This document shows, one piece after another, positions 19,102-29,215 of a stretch of DNA of 64,000 bases. The notes under the pieces were generated by a model. That model was not told the DNA's origin. It searched no databases and saw only the letters and a program-made list of their open reading frames with translations. The stretch comes from Elstera cyanobacteriorum (GTDB lineage: Bacteria > Pseudomonadota > Alphaproteobacteria > Elsterales > Elsteraceae), in NCBI RefSeq assembly GCF_002251735.1, contig NZ_NOXS01000035.1:376814-440813 (forward strand), in the 5' to 3' direction. Position 1 is the stretch's first letter, and every line of letters begins with the position of its first letter. The translations under genes and the position numbers were made by a program.

Positions 19102-20036
19102 TCGCCCTCCTCCGCCCCGACAGCGCCATTCCGCTGGCCGACCGCCTGCCCAAGCTGCGCGGGCGGGTAACGCCGAACGCGCCCTTGAGCGCGATCACTT
19201 GGTTCGCCGTCGGCGGCCCAGCGGAAGTCTTGGTGCGCCCGGCGGATGAGGAAGATCTCGCCACCCTGCTCGCCGCCCTGCCGCCCGAGGTGCCGGTGAC
19301 GGTGATCGGCGTCGGCTCCAACCTTCTGGTGCGCGATGGCGGCGTGCCGGGCGTCGTGTTGCGCCTCGGCAAAGGCTTCGCCACGATCACAACGGATGGA
19401 ACCCAGGTCACGGCAGGGGCGGCGGCGCTTGACCTCAATACCGCCCTGACGGCGGGCGACGCTGGGATTGCCGGACTGGAGTTTCTGTCGGGCGTGCCCG
19501 GCACCATTGGCGGCGCCCTGCGCATGAACGCCGGGGCCTATGGCGGCGACATGGCGCAAGTGCTGGTGGAAGCCCGCGCGCTCGACCGGAAGGGCAATCG
19601 GCGCACCGCTACCCTGACCGAGATGGGTCTGACCTACCGCCATTCCGACGCGCCTGCCGATTGGATCTTCACCGGTGCGCGGATGCAGGGCCGGGAAGCC
19701 GATCCCAAAACCATCGGCCAGCATCTTGCCGAAATTCGCGCCAACCGCGAAGCGAGCCAGCCGATCCGCGCCAAAACCGGCGGCTCCACCTTCAAGAATC
19801 CGCCCGGCCAAAAGGCCTGGGAACTGATCGACAAGGCCGGGTGCCGGGGCCTGCGCTTGGGCGGCGCGCAAGTGTCGGAAAAGCACACCAACTTCCTGAT
19901 CAATACCGGCGACGCCACCGCCGCCGAGATCGAAGCCTTGGGCGAGGAGGTGCGCCGCCGCGTACTCGAAACCTCGGGTGTTTCCTTGGACTGGGAAATC
20001 AAACGCATCGGCGTTTCCGCAGGAGAAGGCGCATGA
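19098..20036 (+). CDS. murB: UDP-N-acetylenolpyruvoylglucosamine reductase MurB
   Basis: FAD enzyme that reduces enolpyruvyl-UDP-GlcNAc to UDP-MurNAc. At 312 residues it is a type II MurB. Visible motifs: [15 protein letters not shown] (FAD domain), [31 protein letters not shown] and, near the end, [12 protein letters not shown] with [19 protein letters not shown]. The ATG at 19098 overlaps the murC stop; upstream in-frame sequence is murC coding. It overlaps ddl by ATGA. Confidence 0.96.
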   Translation: MIALLRPDSAIPLADRLPKLRGRVTPNAPLSAITWFAVGGPAEVLVRPADEEDLATLLAALPPEVPVTVIGVGSNLLVRDGGVPGVVLRLGKGFATITTDGTQVTAGAAALDLNTALTAGDAGIAGLEFLSGVPGTIGGALRMNAGAYGGDMAQVLVEARALDRKGNRRTATLTEMGLTYRHSDAPADWIFTGARMQGREADPKTIGQHLAEIRANREASQPIRAKTGGSTFKNPPGQKAWELIDKAGCRGLRLGGAQVSEKHTNFLINTGDATAAEIEALGEEVRRRVLETSGVSLDWEIKRIGVSAGEGA

Positions 20037-20968
20037 GCCGCTTTCGCCGCATCGCCGTTTTGATGGGCGGCTGGTCTGCCGAGCGCCCCGTGTCGCTCGC
20101 CTCCGGGGCTGCGGTCGCGGCGGCCCTGCGCGAAAAAGGCTTCGAGGTGACGGAGATCGACGCGCCGAAAGACCCGGCGGCCCTGATTGCCGCCCTCACC
20201 CCAAAGCCCGATGCGGTGTTCAACGCGCTGCACGGCCAGGGCGGCGAGGATGGGCGCGTGCAGGCGATCCTCGATCTCTTGGAAATCCCCTATACCCATT
20301 CAGGCGTGCTGGCCTCCGCCCTCGCCATGAATAAACCCGCCGCCAAGCGTGTTTTTGCCGCCGAAGGGCTGCGCGTACCGGGCGGGGCGGTCTATTCGAA
20401 AGCGGATGTGCTGGCGGGCGACGTTATCGCCCGGCCTTACGTGGTGAAGCCCCCCGCCGAGGGATCGAGCTTCGGGGTGCAAGTGGTTCGCCCGGGCGAC
20501 AATGGCCCTGCGGTGGCGGAATGGGGATTTGGCGAGGAAGTCCTGGTCGAACCCTATATCGCCGGGCGGGAGTTGACCGTTGCTGTCATGGACGATCCCG
20601 AAACCGGCGAACCGCGTGCATTGGGCGCCATCGAAATCGTTCACGCCCACGGCTTCTTCGATTATGAGGCGAAATATAAAGGCGGCGAGGCGGAACATAT
20701 CATGCCGCCGACTGTGCCGCCGGAGGTGCTGGCAGACCTTTACGATATGGGCGTGCGCGCCCATAAGGCGCTGGGCTGCCGGGGCGTTTCCCGTTCCGAC
20801 TTCCGCTACGATGATACGCAAGGAACCCCCGGCACCGTCTGGCTGCTGGAAACCAATACCCAGCCCGGCATGACCCCGACCTCGCTGGTGCCCGATGCGG
20901 CGCGCAGCCAGGGTATTGCCTTTGCCGATCTGGTGGCCCTGATGGTGGAGCAAGCGCGATGGGGCTGA
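20033..20968 (+). CDS. ddl: D-alanine-D-alanine ligase
   Basis: ATP-grasp ligase making the D-Ala-D-Ala dipeptide used by MurF. The 311 residues include [17 protein letters not shown] near the N-terminus, [15 protein letters not shown]-grasp [22 protein letters not shown] and the C-terminal [16 protein letters not shown]. This is the usual DdlB position between murB and ftsQ. The ATG at 20033 is preceded by AGGAG. The 3' end overlaps the ftsQ start by ten bases. Confidence 0.95.
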   Translation: MSRFRRIAVLMGGWSAERPVSLASGAAVAAALREKGFEVTEIDAPKDPAALIAALTPKPDAVFNALHGQGGEDGRVQAILDLLEIPYTHSGVLASALAMNKPAAKRVFAAEGLRVPGGAVYSKADVLAGDVIARPYVVKPPAEGSSFGVQVVRPGDNGPAVAEWGFGEEVLVEPYIAGRELTVAVMDDPETGEPRALGAIEIVHAHGFFDYEAKYKGGEAEHIMPPTVPPEVLADLYDMGVRAHKALGCRGVSRSDFRYDDTQGTPGTVWLLETNTQPGMTPTSLVPDAARSQGIAFADLVALMVEQARWG

Positions 20969-22173
20969 GCGAGTTTCAGATCGATCCGCTCGACCGCCCG
21001 AGCCTGCCGAGCTTCCTGACGGAACCGAAGCGGGAAAAGCCGGGCGCGGCTGCCCGCCTGCGCGCCGCGCTGGGCGGCTGGCTGCCGAAGCGCGCGGCCA
21101 AACCCGCCGCCGCAAAAAAGATCGCGGAACCGCAGCGCTTGCTGACCGGCCCGGCGGTCGCCCCGGTTGCGCCGCCGCCTGCCGCCCCGATTGAACCGCA
21201 GCTTAAGGCCCGGCTGATCTCGCCGAACCAGCCCGTGACCTCCCCCAGCCGCAAGGCACCGCCGCCGGTCGCCGCGACGCCGAAGGAACCGGGCCGCGCG
21301 CTGATCGTCATTCCGAACCCGCCCAAGCGCCGCCCGCCGAACCGCTGGCTGAAACCGACACTGTGGGGCCTTGGCACAGCTGCCGTTGTCGGAATGCTCG
21401 GCGCGCTCGGTGTGACAATTGCGCTACATCCCACGACTCCCGTGCGAACCGCCGGGGGTGACACCCTGCCGCGCCCGGGCTTTTTTGCCCAGGTTGGTGC
21501 GGGTTTCGGGCTGCGCGTTCAGGATGTTCTCGTTGAGGGCCGGGTTCGTTCCGGTGCCGAAACAATCCTTTCTTCCTTGCAAACGCGGCGCGGAGAGGCG
21601 ATTCTAGCCTTCGATGCCGAGGCCGCCCGACAGCGGTTGGAGGCACTCCCCTGGATCGAATCGGCGATCGTCGAGCGGCGGTTGCCAGATACGGTATATG
21701 TCCGTCTTCAGGAACGTGCGCCCTATGCCCTATGGCAGAACGGCGGGCGGTTCCATCTGGTGGATTCCAAGGGCGTGACCATCCTGACCGACCCGGGGGC
21801 CGAGTTTGCCCAATTGCCGGTCATCGTCGGCGAGGGCGCTCCGCAGCGGGCGGAAGAAATCCTGCTGCTGCTGGAGGGGGAACCGCAGCTTAAGCCGTTG
21901 GTCACTGCCGCCGTGCGCGTCGGGGACCGGCGGTGGAACCTGCATCTTGCAAGCGGCATCGACGTGCGCCTACCGGAAGAAAATCCGGCGGTCGCCCTTG
22001 GGGTACTCGCCGATCTGCACCGGCAGCAAAAGCTGCTGGATCGGGATATCGTCGCGGTCGATCTGCGACAGTCCGACCGCATGATCGTGCAGCTCAGCCC
22101 CGCTGCGGCAGCCGCAGCGGCGGCGGCCCAAAAACAGGCGGCGCCGAAAGCGGCAGGCGGAGGGAACGGGTAG
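20959..22173 (+). CDS. ftsQ: Cell division protein FtsQ
   Basis: Bitopic divisome scaffold. The 404 residues comprise a long basic and Pro/Ala-rich cytoplasmic N-terminus (about 1-130), one membrane helix (about 133-155), then a periplasmic POTRA domain beginning near LRVQDVLVEGRV and the FtsQ domain with LPWIESAIVERRLPDTVYV and QERAPYALWQ. It links FtsL/FtsB to the rest of the divisome. The long cytoplasmic region is common in alphaproteobacteria. It starts inside the end of ddl and ends one base before ftsA. Confidence 0.92.
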   Translation: MGLSEFQIDPLDRPSLPSFLTEPKREKPGAAARLRAALGGWLPKRAAKPAAAKKIAEPQRLLTGPAVAPVAPPPAAPIEPQLKARLISPNQPVTSPSRKAPPPVAATPKEPGRALIVIPNPPKRRPPNRWLKPTLWGLGTAAVVGMLGALGVTIALHPTTPVRTAGGDTLPRPGFFAQVGAGFGLRVQDVLVEGRVRSGAETILSSLQTRRGEAILAFDAEAARQRLEALPWIESAIVERRLPDTVYVRLQERAPYALWQNGGRFHLVDSKGVTILTDPGAEFAQLPVIVGEGAPQRAEEILLLLEGEPQLKPLVTAAVRVGDRRWNLHLASGIDVRLPEENPAVALGVLADLHRQQKLLDRDIVAVDLRQSDRMIVQLSPAAAAAAAAAQKQAAPKAAGGGNG

Positions 22174-22174
22174 A

Positions 22175-23437
22175 ATGAGCATGCGCAAAGGATCGACCAA
22201 AGCCCGCAACGGGATTGTGGCGACGCTCGATCTGGGCACGACCAAAACCACCTGCTTGATTGCGCGGGTGGATGGCGGTGTGCCGCGCGTGACCGGCATT
22301 GGCATGATCGGCTCGAAAGGCATCAAGGCCGGGACGATTGCCGATATCGACGCTGCCGAACAGAATATCCTGTCCGCTGTGCAGGCCGCCGAACAGATGG
22401 CGGGCGAGACCATTCACGGCGTCATCGTCAATATGACCGGCGGGAACCTGTCGTCGCGCGTGGCGCAGCACGAGCTTTCCGTCGAATCCCATGAAATCAG
22501 CGATGCCGACGTGCGGCGCGTGCTGGAAGCCGGGCGGCAGAACCTCGAACCCACCGACCGCACGATGCTACACACGATCCCGGTGGGCTTTACCATCGAC
22601 GGCAGCCGGGGCATCCGCGACCCGCGCGGCATGTACGGCCAGCGCCTGGGTGTGAATATGCATGTGGTCTCGGCCTCGACCTCGGCCTTGAAGACCCTCG
22701 CCATGGTCATCGCCCGCTGCCATCTGGAACTCGACGGCGTTGTCGCCGCGCCCTATGCCGCTGGCCTGTCCACGCTCGTTCAGGACGAGCGGGAAATGGG
22801 CTGCACGCTGATCGACATGGGCGGCGGCGTCACCACCATGGCGGTTTTCTTCGATGGCAAGCTGGTGTTCACCGACTCGGTGCCCATCGGCGGTAGCCAT
22901 GTCACCACCGATATTGCGCGCGGGCTATCGACCCCGCTGGCCCATGCGGAACGGATGAAAACGCTTTACGGCGCGGCCCTGGTCGCCAGCGCCGACGAGC
23001 GCGAGATCATCGAAGTTCCGCTGGTCGGCGAGGATGACCGCCTGACCGCGCACCATATTCCTAAGTCTATTCTAACGGGGATCATCCAACCCCGCTTGGA
23101 AGAGACTTTCGAACTTGTCCGCAGCCGCTTGGAGGCGAGTGGCTTGGACAAGATTGCGGGCCGACGGGCCGTTCTCTCCGGCGGGGCGAGCCAGCTCTCC
23201 GGGGTGCGCGACCTTGCGGCCCATATTCTCGACAAGCAGGTCCGTGTGGGCAAACCCCAAGGGTTTCACGGTCTGCCGGTCGATTTTGCCGGTCCAGCCT
23301 ATGCTACCTGCACAGGTTTGATCGCCCATGCTCTTCAACCGACGTCGGAACCGGCGAAAAGCGGGCGTAAGGCACCCGCGGCACCGCCAACCGGAATGCT
23401 CGGACGGCTTGGGTTATGGCTCAAAGAAAACTTCTAA
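22175..23437 (+). CDS. ftsA: Cell division actin-like protein FtsA
   Basis: Actin-family ATPase that tethers FtsZ to the membrane. The 420 residues carry ATP-binding [13 protein letters not shown] near the N-terminus, [12 protein letters not shown] in the middle, and ends with a Gly/Leu/Trp-rich helix ([13 protein letters not shown]) that is the membrane-targeting amphipathic helix. The 1C domain lies about residues 85-165. The ATG at 22175 follows GGAGGG. A 49-base gap separates it from ftsZ. Confidence 0.95.
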   Translation: MSMRKGSTKARNGIVATLDLGTTKTTCLIARVDGGVPRVTGIGMIGSKGIKAGTIADIDAAEQNILSAVQAAEQMAGETIHGVIVNMTGGNLSSRVAQHELSVESHEISDADVRRVLEAGRQNLEPTDRTMLHTIPVGFTIDGSRGIRDPRGMYGQRLGVNMHVVSASTSALKTLAMVIARCHLELDGVVAAPYAAGLSTLVQDEREMGCTLIDMGGGVTTMAVFFDGKLVFTDSVPIGGSHVTTDIARGLSTPLAHAERMKTLYGAALVASADEREIIEVPLVGEDDRLTAHHIPKSILTGIIQPRLEETFELVRSRLEASGLDKIAGRRAVLSGGASQLSGVRDLAAHILDKQVRVGKPQGFHGLPVDFAGPAYATCTGLIAHALQPTSEPAKSGRKAPAAPPTGMLGRLGLWLKENF

Positions 23438-23486
23438 GACGACTAAAGCACGATCATCACACGTATTTTCGAAGCGGAGGCACCCA

Positions 23487-25247
23487 ATGGCTATGCAAAT
23501 CGGTTTGAGCAATCCCGCCGACCACGAACTGCGCCCGCGTATCACGGTCGTAGGCTGCGGTGGCGCAGGCGGTAATGCCGTTAACAATATGATCCGCGCC
23601 AATCTTCAGGGCGTCGAATTCGTTGTGACCAATACGGATAATCAGGCGCTGGCGCATAATCTCGCCTCGCGCCGCATTCAGCTTGGCACCAACCTCACCC
23701 GCGGCCTCGGCGCCGGGGCGAAGCCGGACGTGGGCCGGGCGGCTGCCGAAGAATGCATCGAAGAAATCATGCAGCAGCTCGACGGCTCCAACATGGTTTT
23801 CATCACGGCTGGGATGGGCGGCGGCACGGGCACGGGCGCGGCCCCGGTCATCGCCCGTGCGGCGCGCGAACGCGGGATTTTGACTGTCGGCGTCGTCACC
23901 AAGCCGTTCCAGTTTGAAGGCGCGCACCGCATGCGCCTCGCCGAAGCCGGGATTCAGGATCTTCAGCAGTATGTCGATACGCTGATCATCATCCCGAACC
24001 AGAACCTGTTCCGTCTCGCCAACGAGCGCACCACCTTCGCCGATGCCTTTAAGCTGGCCGACGATGTACTGCACGCGGGCGTGCGCGGCGTCACCGACCT
24101 TATGATGATGCCGGGCCTGATCAACCTCGATTTCGCCGACATCCGCACCGTGATGAGCGAAATGGGCAAGGCGATGATGGGCACGGGCGAAGCGACCGGC
24201 GACCGCCGCGCGCTGGATGCCGCCGAAGCCGCTATCTCCAACCCGCTGCTCGACGATGCCTCGATGAAGGGCGCGCGCGCCGTGCTGATCAACATCACCG
24301 GCGGTCTCGATATGACCCTGTTCGAAGCCGATGAAGCCGCCAACCGCATCCGCGAGGAAGTGGACCCGGACGCCAACATCATCTTCGGCTCGACCTTCGA
24401 CGAGGGCCTCGAAGGCCGCATCCGCGTCTCGGTCGTCGCCACCGGGATCGAATCGGAAGCCGCTGCCGAACCGCGCCGCCCGCAAATCGCGCTGGTGACG
24501 GATGCGACCAGCCGCCCGGCGCTGCACAATACCGTCTCCAATAGCGCCGCCAGCATTGGTAGCGGCTATGCGCCGATGGCCGCCGCCCCGGTCCATGTGC
24601 CGCATCAAGCTGCCGCCGCGCCGATGATGAGCGCCGAAACCGCCCCGACCAGCGGCCCGGCGTTCGGCGTGCAGGGCAATCTCGCCGTTGCTCCGCAGCC
24701 GGTGGTGACCCAGAGCCTCAACGAACCGGTGCGCCCGCAAGCCGCGCCGCAGCCGTCGATGAGCAGCAGCTTCAGCCCGGCGCCGCGCGCGGCCGCCCCG
24801 GCGGTGGACGGCGGTTTCATTCCGCCCCGGCCCGTCGAAGCCGCAACCGAACCGGCCCTGACCCAGCGCGTCGTGCCGACCACGACCGCCAGTGCCGAAC
24901 CCAGCCTGTCGCAGCCGACCAGCATCGGGAATGCCGCCCTGGCCATGCAGCCGGTCCATGTCCCAACCCCCGCCATTACCCCGGCGGCGGCGAAGGATAA
25001 GGCCCGCTCGCCCAGCCTGTTCGAACGCTTCACCAACCCGCTGTCGGCAGGCCGTCGCGACGCTGCACCGACCGTGGCCCCGTCTGCGGGAAGCCGCGTG
25101 CAAGGCGGCGGTTCCTCGCCGACCGCCCCGGCTCCGACGGCCGCTGCCGCCCCGCGCTTGGGCGATGCCGGTAGCCGCCCGATGACCAGCGCATCGGACG
25201 ACGATCTGCTGGAAATCCCGGCGTTCCTGCGTCGTCAGGCTAACTAA
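23487..25247 (+). CDS. ftsZ: Cell division tubulin-like GTPase FtsZ
   Basis: Forms the Z ring. The GTPase core (about residues 15-325) has [24 protein letters not shown] and the tubulin signature [13 protein letters not shown]. It is followed by a long low-complexity Pro/Ala/Ser-rich linker of about 240 residues and a C-terminal peptide, [15 protein letters not shown], the FtsA-binding tail. The 586-residue length, well above the 380-400 of gammaproteobacteria, is usual for alphas. The ATG at 23487 has GCGGAGG upstream; an open reading further upstream overlaps ftsA and is not FtsZ-like. lpxC does not follow. Confidence 0.97.
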   Translation: MAMQIGLSNPADHELRPRITVVGCGGAGGNAVNNMIRANLQGVEFVVTNTDNQALAHNLASRRIQLGTNLTRGLGAGAKPDVGRAAAEECIEEIMQQLDGSNMVFITAGMGGGTGTGAAPVIARAARERGILTVGVVTKPFQFEGAHRMRLAEAGIQDLQQYVDTLIIIPNQNLFRLANERTTFADAFKLADDVLHAGVRGVTDLMMMPGLINLDFADIRTVMSEMGKAMMGTGEATGDRRALDAAEAAISNPLLDDASMKGARAVLINITGGLDMTLFEADEAANRIREEVDPDANIIFGSTFDEGLEGRIRVSVVATGIESEAAAEPRRPQIALVTDATSRPALHNTVSNSAASIGSGYAPMAAAPVHVPHQAAAAPMMSAETAPTSGPAFGVQGNLAVAPQPVVTQSLNEPVRPQAAPQPSMSSSFSPAPRAAAPAVDGGFIPPRPVEAATEPALTQRVVPTTTASAEPSLSQPTSIGNAALAMQPVHVPTPAITPAAAKDKARSPSLFERFTNPLSAGRRDAAPTVAPSAGSRVQGGGSSPTAPAPTAAAAPRLGDAGSRPMTSASDDDLLEIPAFLRRQAN

Positions 25248-25255
25248 ACCTTCTA

Positions 25256-25365
25256 ACCCCTCGCCCGCCGGGATCGCAAAACGGCGGGCGGGACCAAGCA
25301 GGACTAAGACCGGTCGCCGCTTCGGATAGACCCTGCCCGTTGCGCCTCAGCGGGCAGAACTATCG
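25256..25365 (+). other. Two hairpins downstream of ftsZ
   Basis: GCCCGCCG and CGGCGGGC (about 25263-25288) and CTGCCCG and CGGGCAG (about 25331-25356) each form perfect 7-8 bp stems, shortly after the ftsZ stop codon. Neither is followed by a U-run. They may end the dcw transcript with a factor or act in the leader of the next gene, which starts at 25472. Confidence 0.35.
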
Positions 25366-25471
25366 GGAGTTCTGACCATAAACCTGCCCAACCGCGTTTC
25401 GGGGGTTGTCGCCTGCGTCTGGGATCGCCACTCTGTGATCCCTCCGCTTCTCACGTTGGGCGACCTTGCGC

Positions 25472-26809
25472 ATGACGACACCCCCGACTCTCGATCTTCT
25501 GTCCGATCTGATCGCCAAGGCGCGCGCCGCCGGGGCCGATAGCGCCGATGCGGTGCTGCATCACGGCGTTTCGGTCTCGGTCGAACGGCGCCTCGGACAG
25601 ATCGAAAAGCTGGAACGGTCGGAAGGCCAGGATTTAGGCTTGCGCGTCTTTATCGGCCAGCGCCAAGCCATCGTCTCCAGCAGCGACCTTCGGCCCGACG
25701 CGCTGACCGCGATGGTGGACCGCGCCGTCGCGATGGCCCGCCTGGCGCCGGAAGACCCGTTCTGCGGTATCGCCGCCGCCGATCTGCTGGCGCAAGACTA
25801 TCCCATCCTCGATAATTTCGATCCGGTTGAACCGGATATCGATACGCTGCTCGCCCGCGCCGCCGCGGCGGAAGATACCGCCCTGGCCTACCAAGGCGTC
25901 ACCAATTCCGATGGCGCGAGCGCCGGGTGGGGATCAGGCTATAGCGCCCTCGTGACGTCTGCCGGGTTCGCCGGCGAAAACCGCAGTACGTGGCATTCGA
26001 TCTCGATGACCGCCGTGGCGGGCAGCGGCACCGGGATGGAGCGGGATTACGATTATACCTCCGCCCTCTTTGCCGAAGATTTGGACGATCCCGTTGCCAT
26101 CGGTCGTACAGCGGCGGAACGGGCGGTGCGGCGGCTGAACCCGCGCAAGCTCGACACGGCCAAAGTGCCGGTGATCTTCGATCCGCGCGTGGCAGGCGGG
26201 CTGGTCGGCCATGCTTTGGGGGCGATTTCCGGCCCCAGCATCGCGCGTGGTACCAGCTTTCTGAAAGATAAACTCGGTCAGGCGGTGTTCAGCGACGCGA
26301 TCACGCTGCGCGAAGACCCGCATCGGCGGCGCGGGCTACGCTCCCGCCCCTATGACGCTGAAGGCTTGCCGACGCAGGCCCGCGCCCTGTTCGATAAGGG
26401 CGTGCTGACGACCTGGCTGCTCGATTTGCGCTCCGCCCGGCAACTCAACCTCGCCCCGACCGGCCATGCCGCGCGCGGCACGTCTGGCCCGCCCGGCCCC
26501 TCGGCCAGCAATTTGATTGTGGAGCCGGGCAGCCGGTCCCCGCAGGATCTCTATGCGGGCGAAAACGCGCTCTATGTCACCGATCTCATGGGCCAGGGCG
26601 TCAATGGCCTGACCGGCGACTATAGCCGGGGCGCGGCAGGCTTCTGGATCGAGAAGGGCGAGATCGCCTATCCGGTCAGCGAAATCACAATCGCCGGGAA
26701 CCTGAAGGATATGTATCGGGCAATCACCCCGGCAAATGATCTGGAATTGAAGCGCGGCATCGACAGCCCGACCTTACGGGTCGATGGCATGACGCTGGCC
26801 GGACGGTAA
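25472..26809 (+). CDS. pmbA: TldE/PmbA-family metalloprotease subunit
   Basis: A 445-residue member of the TldD/PmbA (peptidase U62) family. In the TldD-TldE pair, TldD carries the zinc site and TldE/PmbA lacks it; the pair cleaves unfolded peptides and matures some modified peptides. The protein shows ADSADAVLHHGVSVSVE at the N-terminus, GTSGPPGPSASNLIVEPG and LYVTDLMGQGVNGLTGDYS near the C-terminus, as in PmbA, and no HExxxH motif. The ATG at 25472 is chosen over a TTG at 25466. The TldD partner is not in the window. A GNAT gene follows after two bases. Confidence 0.85.
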   Translation: MTTPPTLDLLSDLIAKARAAGADSADAVLHHGVSVSVERRLGQIEKLERSEGQDLGLRVFIGQRQAIVSSSDLRPDALTAMVDRAVAMARLAPEDPFCGIAAADLLAQDYPILDNFDPVEPDIDTLLARAAAAEDTALAYQGVTNSDGASAGWGSGYSALVTSAGFAGENRSTWHSISMTAVAGSGTGMERDYDYTSALFAEDLDDPVAIGRTAAERAVRRLNPRKLDTAKVPVIFDPRVAGGLVGHALGAISGPSIARGTSFLKDKLGQAVFSDAITLREDPHRRRGLRSRPYDAEGLPTQARALFDKGVLTTWLLDLRSARQLNLAPTGHAARGTSGPPGPSASNLIVEPGSRSPQDLYAGENALYVTDLMGQGVNGLTGDYSRGAAGFWIEKGEIAYPVSEITIAGNLKDMYRAITPANDLELKRGIDSPTLRVDGMTLAGR

Positions 26810-26811
26810 GC

Positions 26812-27264
26812 ATGAGCATCACCATTCGCCCCGTTGCCGCCGGGGACCGCGCGGCGTGGGAAGCGCTGTTCACCGCCTATGGCCGGTTCTACGACAGCAG
26901 CTATACCCCTGCCCTGCTGGAAGCCAATTGGCGGCGCTTGCACGATCCCGCGGCCCCAATCTTCGGCCTTGTGGCAGAAGCGGCGGACGGCGCCCTTGTC
27001 GGCCTGCTGCACTATGTGCCGCACCCGCACACCAATAGCGCCCGGCTGGTCGGCTATCTCGAAGACCTGTTCGTCGCCCCCGACGCGCGCGGCCAGCGGG
27101 TTGGCGAAAAGCTGATCGACGCGCTGGTGGACATCGGCAAAACGGCGGGCTGGTATCGCATCTACTGGCATACGCATGCAGACAATACGACGGCACGGAA
27201 ACTCTATGACCGTGTGGCGAAACTGACGCCTTACGTCCGCTACGATATTCCGCTGGTGCCGTGA
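26812..27264 (+). CDS. GNAT-family N-acetyltransferase
   Basis: A 150-residue single-domain acetyltransferase. The acetyl-CoA binding region is LFVAPDARGQRVGEKLIDAL (about residues 84-103), followed by WYRIYWHTHADNTTARKLYDRV, typical of GNAT motif B. Substrate unknown. It lies two bases after pmbA, and its stop overlaps the GTG start of the next gene, so the three are likely co-transcribed. Confidence 0.85.
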   Translation: MSITIRPVAAGDRAAWEALFTAYGRFYDSSYTPALLEANWRRLHDPAAPIFGLVAEAADGALVGLLHYVPHPHTNSARLVGYLEDLFVAPDARGQRVGEKLIDALVDIGKTAGWYRIYWHTHADNTTARKLYDRVAKLTPYVRYDIPLVP

Positions 27265-28430
27265 AAGCCCTGATCGTCGGCGGCGGCCCGGCGGGGTTGA
27301 TGGCGGCGGAAACCCTGCTGACGGCGGGGGCCTCGGTCGATCTCTATGACGCTATGCCGTCGCTGGGGCGGAAGTTTTTGCTGGCCGGGCGCGGCGGGTT
27401 GAACCTAACCCATTCCGAACCGCTGCCCGCCTTCCTCGCCCGCTTCGGTCCGGCGGAGGGGGCGGTTACCCCGTGGATCGAAACGCTGCCACCGCAGGCA
27501 ATCCGCGATTGGGCGGCGGGCCTCGGGGTCGAAACCTTCGTCGGCACCTCTGGCCGGATTTTCCCGACCGATTTCAAGGCCGCGCCCCTGCTGCGGGCAT
27601 GGCTGGGGCGGCTGCGCACGCTGGGCCTGCGCACCCATCCCCGCCACCGCTGGACGGGGGACGCCGAGGGGCGGCGCCTGCGCTTTGAGACGCCGACCGG
27701 TCCCGTGACCGCCGAAGGCGATGCCGTGCTGCTGGCGCTCGGCGGGGCAAGCTGGCCGCATCTTGGGTCGGACGGCACCTGGACCGCCCATCTGCCCGGC
27801 CCCATAGCGCCGCTCGCGCCGTTCAACTGCGGGTGGGAAATTCCCTGGTCGCCGGTGTTGCGGGAAAAAGCGGGTAGCCCACTGAAAACGGTTGCGCTCA
27901 CGGCAGGCGGCCAGCGGGTACGCGGCGAGATTATTCTGGCGGACTATGGGTTAGAGGGCAGCGCGCTCTACGCTCTGTCCCATCATCTTGCCCCAGGGGG
28001 GCGGCTGACGATTGATCTGCTGCCCGATTATTCCGAAGCGGCGGTGTTGGAGACGCTGGCCCAGCGCGGCGGGGCCTCCCTGAGTTCTTTCCTAAAGAAG
28101 CGCTTTCGCCTAACCCCCGCCGCCCTCGCCCTGTTGCACGAACCACCCCGCCCGGCGGGCTGGGATGCCCCCCCGACGCTCGCGCTTCGGCTGAAAGCCT
28201 TACCGCTTACCCTGGGGCAGCCGCGCCCCATCGCCGAAGCCATTTCAACGGCAGGCGGTTTGGCGTTCGACGGGCTAACCCCCGGCCTGATGCTGAAGGC
28301 CCGCCCGGGCTGGTTTGCGGCGGGGGAGATGATCGATTGGGCGGCCCCCACCGGCGGCTATCTTCTGTCCGCCTGTCTGGCCAGCGGCGTGCAGGCGGCG
28401 CACGGGATGCTTGCTTTTTGCGGGCGCTGA
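27261..28430 (+). CDS. FAD-dependent oxidoreductase (HI0933/BaiN-like family)
   Basis: A 389-residue flavoprotein. The N-terminal Rossmann motif is VGGGPAGLMAAETLL, followed by GRKFLLAGRGGLNLTHSE, and the C-terminal WAAPTGGYLLSACLASG holds the second FAD contact; this layout defines the HI0933-like group, in the branch annotated as a TIGR03862-type flavoprotein. Its substrate is not known. It starts with GTG at 27261, overlapping the GNAT stop. Confidence 0.85.
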   Translation: MKALIVGGGPAGLMAAETLLTAGASVDLYDAMPSLGRKFLLAGRGGLNLTHSEPLPAFLARFGPAEGAVTPWIETLPPQAIRDWAAGLGVETFVGTSGRIFPTDFKAAPLLRAWLGRLRTLGLRTHPRHRWTGDAEGRRLRFETPTGPVTAEGDAVLLALGGASWPHLGSDGTWTAHLPGPIAPLAPFNCGWEIPWSPVLREKAGSPLKTVALTAGGQRVRGEIILADYGLEGSALYALSHHLAPGGRLTIDLLPDYSEAAVLETLAQRGGASLSSFLKKRFRLTPAALALLHEPPRPAGWDAPPTLALRLKALPLTLGQPRPIAEAISTAGGLAFDGLTPGLMLKARPGWFAAGEMIDWAAPTGGYLLSACLASGVQAAHGMLAFCGR

Positions 28431-28475
28431 CCGCCCTTATTTCGCCATCAGCCCCGGCTTGACTGGGGGTACCGC

Positions 28476-29156
28476 ATGTTGATGAAAGGTTTGAGAGTGT
28501 CCATCGCCCGCCGTTCCCTGCTCGCCGTTCTCGCGCTCGGTCTGCCGCTTCTTGCCGCCGCGCCTGCCCTGGCAGCGAAGGCGAAGCCCTGGCCGCTCAC
28601 CCCGCAGGACAAGGCCGATATCGCCCGCATCGAAACCTATTTCGACGGGCTAAAAACCCTGTCGGCCAAGTTTCTGCAAGTCACCGATGCGGGCGCAATC
28701 TCGCGCGGGGCTTTGTATATCCAGCGCCCAGGCCGCATGCGCTTCGATTATGCCCCGCCTTCGCCGGTGGTCATGATCGCCGATGGTACCTTGCTGATCT
28801 ACCATGATCGGGAGTTGGTGGAGACGACCACCCTGCCGCTCAGCACCACCCCCGTCGCCTTTCTGCTGCGCGAGAAGTTCCGGCTAAGCCAGGATATTAC
28901 CGTGACGCGCATCGACCGCGGGCCGGGCGTGCTGCGCGTTTCCGTCCGCGAAACCGATGATGCCGACCAGGGCGAGCTGACCCTGCAATTCAGCGACGCC
29001 CCCTTCCGGCTCGAACAATGGAGCGTGCTGGACAGCCAGAGCCGCCAAACTAAGGTGACGCTGATCGATACCCGCCTCGGCGATCCCATCGACCCGAAAA
29101 TCTTCGATTTCCGTGACCCGAAGTTCTTCAATCAGCCGGTGGAACGGTTCAACTGA
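28476..29156 (+). CDS. lolA: Outer-membrane lipoprotein carrier protein LolA
   Basis: Periplasmic chaperone that ferries lipoproteins from LolCDE to the outer membrane. The 226-residue precursor has a signal peptide (basic residues 4-13, hydrophobic 14-28, cleavage near APALAAKA) and the LolA fold: TYFDGLKTLSAKFLQV, GALYIQRPGRMRFDYAPP, and a late IDTRLGDPIDPKIFDFRDP. It has no partner gene here. The ATG at 28476 has GGGGG six bases upstream. Confidence 0.9.
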   Translation: MLMKGLRVSIARRSLLAVLALGLPLLAAAPALAAKAKPWPLTPQDKADIARIETYFDGLKTLSAKFLQVTDAGAISRGALYIQRPGRMRFDYAPPSPVVMIADGTLLIYHDRELVETTTLPLSTTPVAFLLREKFRLSQDITVTRIDRGPGVLRVSVRETDDADQGELTLQFSDAPFRLEQWSVLDSQSRQTKVTLIDTRLGDPIDPKIFDFRDPKFFNQPVERFN

Positions 29157-29166
29157 GTTGCGGCAG

Positions 29167-29209
29167 CATCCTTCTAGATATACATTAGTAATGTCTATCC
29201 AGAAGGATG
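29167..29209. promoter_or_regulatory. 43-bp inverted-repeat operator of the VapBC module
   Basis: Arms 29167-29186 and 29190-29209 are 20 bp each, matching at 18 of 20 positions around an AGT centre; the inner arm is GATATACATT against AATGTCTATC. It lies just before the antitoxin start. A weak TTGCGG (29158-29163) and TACATT (29181-29186) pair at 17-bp spacing would put the promoter under it. VapB-type antitoxins with their toxin repress such palindromes. Confidence 0.75.
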
Positions 29210-29215
29210 AACGTC

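Noticed and set aside
23457-25103. 548-residue minus-strand frame
   Set aside because: Antisense shadow of ftsZ; composition dominated by Arg, His and Gly, as expected from reading a GC-rich gene backwards.
29134-29163. Terminator between lolA and vapB
   Set aside because: No stem with a U-run is found; the only strong inverted repeat there is centred at 29188 and fits an operator better.
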